Shown in pieces: positions 60,135 to 64,000 of a DNA stretch of 64,000 nucleotides; the first letter of the stretch is position 1; each line of letters begins with the position of its first letter. Both the position numbers and the translations under genes were made by a program. The DNA comes from JBDRCC01 sp043822065 [NCBI: archaeon] (GTDB taxonomy: Archaea > Undinarchaeota > CAZHTU01). Below the pieces are notes generated by a model that saw only the letters and a program-made list of their open reading frames with translations, was not told where the DNA came from and searched no databases. The DNA is taken from assembly GCA_043822065.1 (NCBI GenBank), contig JBDRCC010000007.1:62001-126000 (forward strand), in the 5' to 3' direction.

Positions 60135-61169
60135 ATGCGGTCGAATATGTGGCAGCTCGACTTGTCCAATAAAATTTCTGGGCGGACTTGGTGGTGGTGG
60201 TTCTGGATACTCTTCATCCACAACAAGCGCCAGCCTTCACGGCCTGACCAGCTTATGGTTCTGTGGTCCACCCGCGATGTTGACAGCATAAAAGTCAACG
60301 ACATGCCCATCACAATAGACCGGTCAGCCCAGACTCCCTCCAAATTCCACGGTGCGGTCGCCGCCTGGAACTGCATGGGCGGAAAAATGGCTAACGATTT
60401 TATTCTGGAGGAGTGCGATTTGGAAATCCGGGGCAAAGCACTTTCCTGCAGCACAAAAAATGACTACTCTTTCGCAGAAACCAAGAACGGCTTTTCCGCT
60501 AACCTAGCAAAAACCGGGCTGCCGCACTCGTTCAGCATGGAGTACGAGCCGGGCCTTCCGCTGGTTGAAAGCAGCTATTACCCCATAGGAAAATACGGCT
60601 TTGACATACACGCGGTCGAGCGCATGAAGCTGTCTGGAAAGCGTGCCGGGAAAAAAATAAGCGGAACCGCATACTTTCAGAGGGTTACAGTAAATGCCCC
60701 CGCAATACCCTGGTACTGGGGGGTAAACCACTTTGAAAACGGAAGCGTCCTGCTTTACAACTCGCCGCATATGGGCGTTGACCTCATGGCTTCAATCCAA
60801 AAGAAGTTCCACCCGCTCCGGCACGGCATACTTGCGCTTCCCGGGCATGTCAGCCTCTTTGACCCAGATTCCAAGAGCTGGTCCAAGTACGGCAACGTAA
60901 AGGTCGCATACTCCAAAAACGGCATGGGCCTCCCTGTCTGGGAGGTGTATGCCAACCGCAGAGGAAATCGCATCCGCTTTACTGTTGACAGCTATGCGCA
61001 TGCATACTGGAAATTCCAGCTTCCGCAGACCTTTGGCGGCCTTTTCTACTATAACGAGTATCCGGTGGAGGTGGCTGACTTTAAGCTAACTGGCGAGAAA
61101 GAGTTGTCACTCTCAGATCTTGGGTATGGGTACGGCAATTCGGAGCACTCTGTCGGGCTCTTATTATAG
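60135..61169 (+). CDS. AttH/CrtC-like lipocalin-fold protein
   Basis: About 344 residues. The segments KKISGTAYFQRVTVNAPAIPWYW, GVNHFENGSVLLY and the Trp-rich RTWWWWFWILFIHNK near the start resemble AttH/CrtC-type (carotenoid 1,2-hydratase-like) proteins with a double lipocalin barrel. ATG 60135 is leaderless from the TATA at about 60105; ATG 60147 is also possible. No carotenoid genes are nearby, so the substrate is unknown. Confidence 0.45.
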   Translation: MRSNMWQLDLSNKISGRTWWWWFWILFIHNKRQPSRPDQLMVLWSTRDVDSIKVNDMPITIDRSAQTPSKFHGAVAAWNCMGGKMANDFILEECDLEIRGKALSCSTKNDYSFAETKNGFSANLAKTGLPHSFSMEYEPGLPLVESSYYPIGKYGFDIHAVERMKLSGKRAGKKISGTAYFQRVTVNAPAIPWYWGVNHFENGSVLLYNSPHMGVDLMASIQKKFHPLRHGILALPGHVSLFDPDSKSWSKYGNVKVAYSKNGMGLPVWEVYANRRGNRIRFTVDSYAHAYWKFQLPQTFGGLFYYNEYPVEVADFKLTGEKELSLSDLGYGYGNSEHSVGLLL

Positions 61170-63134
61170 CTAAAGCTTGAGGAGCCTGTCTTCCAGTATC
61201 TCTCTCAAATATCGCAAAACTTCGCCCTCAGCCAGTATATACTCCTCGCCTATCGTGTTCTGGCATATTTTCAAGCCCTCGGTGACAAACTCTTTGAAAA
61301 TCGGCTCCATACCATCGCCTATGTAGCCCAGGAGGTCCGCCCTTATCAGCCACATCGCAAGTATAATCTTCTGGACGCGTACGTCGGTCGCCATGAACGC
61401 TGCGCGGAAGAACTCTTTCCATTTTTTCTTCCGTAGGGTGGATAGGATGGTTTTCATCCGCTCAAAGCCTATTATATCCTCGACAGCCAGGAAGCATGTC
61501 TTGTCCAGGTTTTTTGCGTGTGTTGGGGAGAACCGCTTCTCGTTGTCCTCCATGAGCTTTTTGTACACATAGTACGAGCAGTAAATGTCGTAGAGCCTGT
61601 ACCTCTTTTTCACCCACTCGAACTTATCTCTGTCGTCTCTGAGCAGGCGCGCTATAGCCTGTGAGGCGGCATCGCCTTTCTTAGCGTGGGCGTGCATGCT
61701 CCTGGCAAAGAGGCTGTAGGTCTTGCCAAGGAACCGGATGTAGAATGCGAGCTTGTCCTTTTCCTCGTCGCTCCTCCCCTTTATGCGGCTTATTATCTCG
61801 CGCAGGACCTCCTCATTTTCCACCATTACTTCCCACCTCTCGGCATGCTTCCGTTGCCTGAAGAGGCATAGTCCAATGTCATCAAGCACCCGCGCCGTTA
61901 TCTCGAGCTTTTTGAGCTTTGTCTTGAAGCCTATCTTGCTGAGCTTTTTTCTCGCTTCGCTGAGTATTGCCATCGCGCCGCCGAAGTCATCCGCCTTTAT
62001 GCGTGCGCTCGCGTCATTCAGCTGGAGCTCAAGGGATGTCAGGTCGGTGATTGGGCGTATCTCCAGGTCGGCTGGCGCCTCGGCTTCCTCCTCCTCTGAA
62101 GGCTCCTTCCACTTAAAGCCTGGGAAGTACTCAGGCGCCGCGCTTGTGCCCTGCTCTATGTACTCCATCCAGTTTTCTCCTTCCTCTGCTGCAGCGGTGT
62201 GCTTTGTCTCCTTTACAGTCCGGGAAATCTCCTCTGCCTTGGAGAAGTCTTCTATCGCCATCTTCAGCAGCTCCGCCCGGCCTCTGCCGCCTTTCGCCCT
62301 TGCCTCATAATCCCAGAGGTCCTCCCTCGCCTTACCCGCGCAGTAGTAGGCGCACACCGCGGCGCTCTTTATCTGAGCATCATCCAGCGTCTCCCTGACC
62401 GCGATGCTTTCCTCCATAGCCTGTATGAACTTCTTGGTCTCGTCAAAAATCCTGCCTGCGGTCTCGTACCGCCTCGTTATCTCCTCCGACTTCTTCTCCA
62501 TCCTGAATTTTGAGAGGTAGCTGTAAGCCCTGCCGAGGTTAAGCCCGACGAAGAACATGTAGACCGACTTCGGGTCCTCCGGCACCACGACTGGGGCAAG
62601 CGTACCCTCAGACAGCGGCTTTTGGTCGAAAAGGAACTTTGCTGCCTCCACAAAGCTGTCCCTTGCCCGAAGGTAGCTCTCCTCCGCCTGCTTGTAGAGG
62701 CCCCGCGACTCTTTCGCCCTGCCATCCCTGATGTAGAATTTCCCTAAGCCGTAATGGAGCTGGAGGATGTATGCTGCGCGGATGCTGTAAATCCCCTTGT
62801 CCCGCTCTGTCAGGTACTTGAGGCGCTCCCCCATTTTTACGTACTTGTCAAAAATCTTGCTGTCCGAGGTGGTTATGGCGGCGTCCTCAAACTCAAAGTC
62901 GGCTATGAACTTTACAAGAACCTTCGCAAATTCAGGCATGTAGACCAGCGTCAGGTACTTCTCCCATGCCGCCCCGCCCCTTTGCCCGCTTGCGATGCAA
63001 TGGAGGAGCGGCTGCAGCTGGTATTCTGCTTGTAAAACTCCAGGCAGTTCCCTCGGCTGCTTCACATTGTGCATGTCCGACAAGCGCTCGATTATCCTGC
63101 TTATCTCTGCGCTGGACCTGTTCTCATCAAGCAT
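61170..63134 (-). CDS. Large TPR-like helical protein, 654 aa
   Basis: Almost entirely helical, with TPR-like segments (GKFYIRDGRAKESRGLYKQAEESYLRARDSF) and no membrane segment. Two parts of the middle are highly acidic or charged (EEEEAEAPADLEIRP). It ends on the base after the AttH-like gene. TATA-like on the minus strand near 63157-63166. Perhaps related in build to the TPR protein at 14939. Confidence 0.6.
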   Translation of the reverse strand: MLDENRSSAEISRIIERLSDMHNVKQPRELPGVLQAEYQLQPLLHCIASGQRGGAAWEKYLTLVYMPEFAKVLVKFIADFEFEDAAITTSDSKIFDKYVKMGERLKYLTERDKGIYSIRAAYILQLHYGLGKFYIRDGRAKESRGLYKQAEESYLRARDSFVEAAKFLFDQKPLSEGTLAPVVVPEDPKSVYMFFVGLNLGRAYSYLSKFRMEKKSEEITRRYETAGRIFDETKKFIQAMEESIAVRETLDDAQIKSAAVCAYYCAGKAREDLWDYEARAKGGRGRAELLKMAIEDFSKAEEISRTVKETKHTAAAEEGENWMEYIEQGTSAAPEYFPGFKWKEPSEEEEAEAPADLEIRPITDLTSLELQLNDASARIKADDFGGAMAILSEARKKLSKIGFKTKLKKLEITARVLDDIGLCLFRQRKHAERWEVMVENEEVLREIISRIKGRSDEEKDKLAFYIRFLGKTYSLFARSMHAHAKKGDAASQAIARLLRDDRDKFEWVKKRYRLYDIYCSYYVYKKLMEDNEKRFSPTHAKNLDKTCFLAVEDIIGFERMKTILSTLRKKKWKEFFRAAFMATDVRVQKIILAMWLIRADLLGYIGDGMEPIFKEFVTEGLKICQNTIGEEYILAEGEVLRYLREILEDRLLKL

Positions 63135-63181
63135 GCGTAGAATAGCGCGCTCTTAGTATAAATAGTTTAAAGAAAGAAGGA

Positions 63182-63255
63182 TGGGCCCAACGGGAATTGA
63201 ACCCGCGACCTACCGGTTAAGAGCCGGTCGCTCTACCAGCCTGAGCTATGGACCC
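63182..63255 (-). tRNA. tRNA-Lys (CTT)
   Basis: Minus strand: acceptor GGGTCCA/TGGGCCC, anticodon stem ACCGG/CCGGT with loop CTCTTAA (anticodon CTT), T stem GCGGG/CCCGT and A73. CCA is not encoded. Confidence 0.95.
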
Positions 63256-63299
63256 ATAAGTGGAATTCAGTATACTGAACTAAGTTTATAACTTTTCTC

Positions 63300-63794
63300 T
63301 TATTTCTTTTTTGCAGCCTGAGGCTTCTTTTGGGAGATTTTGCCGCCGGCTACGAGGGACGGGTTGGCTTTGGCTATCCTTTCAAGGGTTTGGTCGTCAA
63401 GCTGCGGGCTGAACTCGTTGCTCGCCGGAACCTGCCCAAGCAGGAACCCGCTCGGGTTTGTCTCGGCAAGCGCCCTGAGCAAATCAGGGTACGGCTTCCT
63501 CGGCGGCTCCTTCGGCACAATTTTGCCCTCCTTTACCCTCTGAACATACTCCTTGTCCGCACTAAGCATTTCTGCCCTTACTTTGGATATTTTGTCGGCA
63601 AGCTCGAATGGCGCCTTTGTAGCCTTTATGGCGTCCAAAAATGACGCAACAAAGCTGATAAGGGACCAGAATGAAAGCGCGAAAATGGCAAAAACAAGCG
63701 CAGACTGCCATATGGGCAGAAGAAGATATGCATAAGTCGCGTAGGCGGCTAAGACCGCCAATATTATGCTAGTTGCTATTGATAGTACTCTCAT
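63300..63794 (-). CDS. Membrane protein, 164 aa
   Basis: Two hydrophobic helices (about residues 5-25 and 33-55), then a soluble C-terminal half with a KPQAAKKK end. Unknown. The start overlaps L37e by one base (TAATG), so it is likely co-transcribed with L37e. Confidence 0.6.
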   Translation of the reverse strand: MRVLSIATSIILAVLAAYATYAYLLLPIWQSALVFAIFALSFWSLISFVASFLDAIKATKAPFELADKISKVRAEMLSADKEYVQRVKEGKIVPKEPPRKPYPDLLRALAETNPSGFLLGQVPASNEFSPQLDDQTLERIAKANPSLVAGGKISQKKPQAAKKK

Positions 63795-63979
63795 TAAACG
63801 AGTCTGACCTTGTTAAGGTCCTTGTTCTGCCAATCATAGTTTCTGAGCTTTTTGCTCCTTCCGTAGCCGCAAGCCGCGCAGATGCTCTTCTTTTTGTGGT
63901 ATGCGTGCCTGCCGCACCGCCTGCAGACTATGTGCAAACTGTTCTGCCGCTTTCCGAACGATGGAGTTCCTTTGCCCAT
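63794..63979 (-). CDS. rpl37e: 50S ribosomal protein L37e
   Basis: 61 residues: [13 protein letters not shown] start, [22 protein letters not shown] with four cysteines of the zinc finger, and the [16 protein letters not shown] end. Its start overlaps the stop of an upstream gene (TAATG). Confidence 0.94.
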   Translation of the reverse strand: MGKGTPSFGKRQNSLHIVCRRCGRHAYHKKKSICAACGYGRSKKLRNYDWQNKDLNKVRLV

Positions 63980-64000
63980 TATTGCACCGTTTCGGGCGAG
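63979..64000 (-). CDS. C-terminal fragment of an upstream gene (possibly LSm)
   Basis: The last visible residues are SPETVQ followed by TAA, overlapping the L37e start. In archaea an Sm-like (LSm) gene commonly precedes L37e, and Sm proteins end near a VFISP-type strand, so LSm is likely. Only context and six residues support it. Confidence 0.3.

Noticed and set aside
1-64000. CRISPR arrays, transposases, rRNA genes or replication origin
   Set aside because: No regularly spaced repeats, no DDE/HUH motifs, no rRNA segments and no Orc1/Cdc6 gene were seen in reading the window.

Overview
The window is one contiguous stretch of an archaeal chromosome of moderate G+C. It is densely coding, and every protein synthesis and RNA polymerase gene in it is of archaeal/eukaryotic type (Cbf5, L14e, L18e, S6e, S24e, S27ae, S28e, L24e, L37e, RpoD/E'/K/N, Spt4, aIF2-gamma, aIF5B). 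Start codons commonly lie about 27 nt downstream of a TATA box, which is the leaderless arrangement of archaea. Secreted proteins with CGDGxC-type cysteine motifs, many orphan genes and shortened ribosomal operons suggest a DPANN-like lineage (Diapherotrites/Micrarchaeota-like), but that placement is an inference and not certain. There is no rRNA, CRISPR array or recognisable transposase or integrase.

Layout. 0-2.7 kb: tail of the secY operon (secY end, EMC3/YidC-like DUF106 protein, cmk, L14e, cbf5). 2.8-6.2 kb: a 27-codon mini-gene, secreted orphans, tRNA-Cys and a DEAD-box helicase. 6.2-10.6 kb: a possible small RNA, cysS, a DUF362 ferredoxin-like protein, a methyltransferase and an Lrp regulator. 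10.7-14.9 kb: tRNA-Ser with a 15-nt copy of its 3' end 1.1 kb downstream, a secreted protein with a phospholipase-A2-like HD motif between the copies, then a Na/Pi transporter with PhoU, and HypA with a MinD/Mrp-type ATPase. 14.9-25.4 kb: a TPR protein, then the S13-S4-S11-rpoD-(tRNA-Leu)-L18e-L13-S9-rpoN-(tRNA-Pro)-rpoK-S2-Memo operon, RNase J and gltX. 25.4-31.8 kb: orphans, L7Ae-S28e-L24e, a PflX-like radical SAM protein, tRNA-Leu, an AlkD-like protein and a translation-factor domain II protein. 31.8-38.4 kb: infB, S6e, aIF2-gamma, half-size EamA, PIN, a degenerate pyrophosphatase, rpoE', spt4, S24e, S27ae and an intron-containing tRNA-Trp. 38.4-49.7 kb: accessory metabolism and membrane genes, including a K+-dependent-type membrane pyrophosphatase, tRNA-Gly, an NSUN methyltransferase, flavodoxin, tryptophanase-like lyase, a frameshifted DUF4013 gene and an MscS-like protein. 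49.8-57.6 kb: a radical-SAM/DUF4130 DNA-metabolism pair, enolase, a coiled-coil/membrane/coiled-coil trio and leuS. 57.6-64 kb: a lipoprotein and cupredoxin, an AT-rich orphan beside tRNA-Ala, a zinc-ribbon protein, an AttH/CrtC-like protein, a 654-residue helical protein, tRNA-Lys, L37e and the tail of an upstream gene.

Together these are mostly translation and transcription genes with small accessory islands at tRNA genes and between operons. The most interesting signals are the structured S13 operon leader, the K/A/E/P-rich tails on at least ten ribosomal and RNA-polymerase-associated proteins, the duplicated tRNA-Ser 3' end, the soluble pyrophosphatase-like protein without catalytic residues beside a membrane pyrophosphatase, the archaeal tryptophanase, and the UDG-less radical SAM/DUF4130 module.
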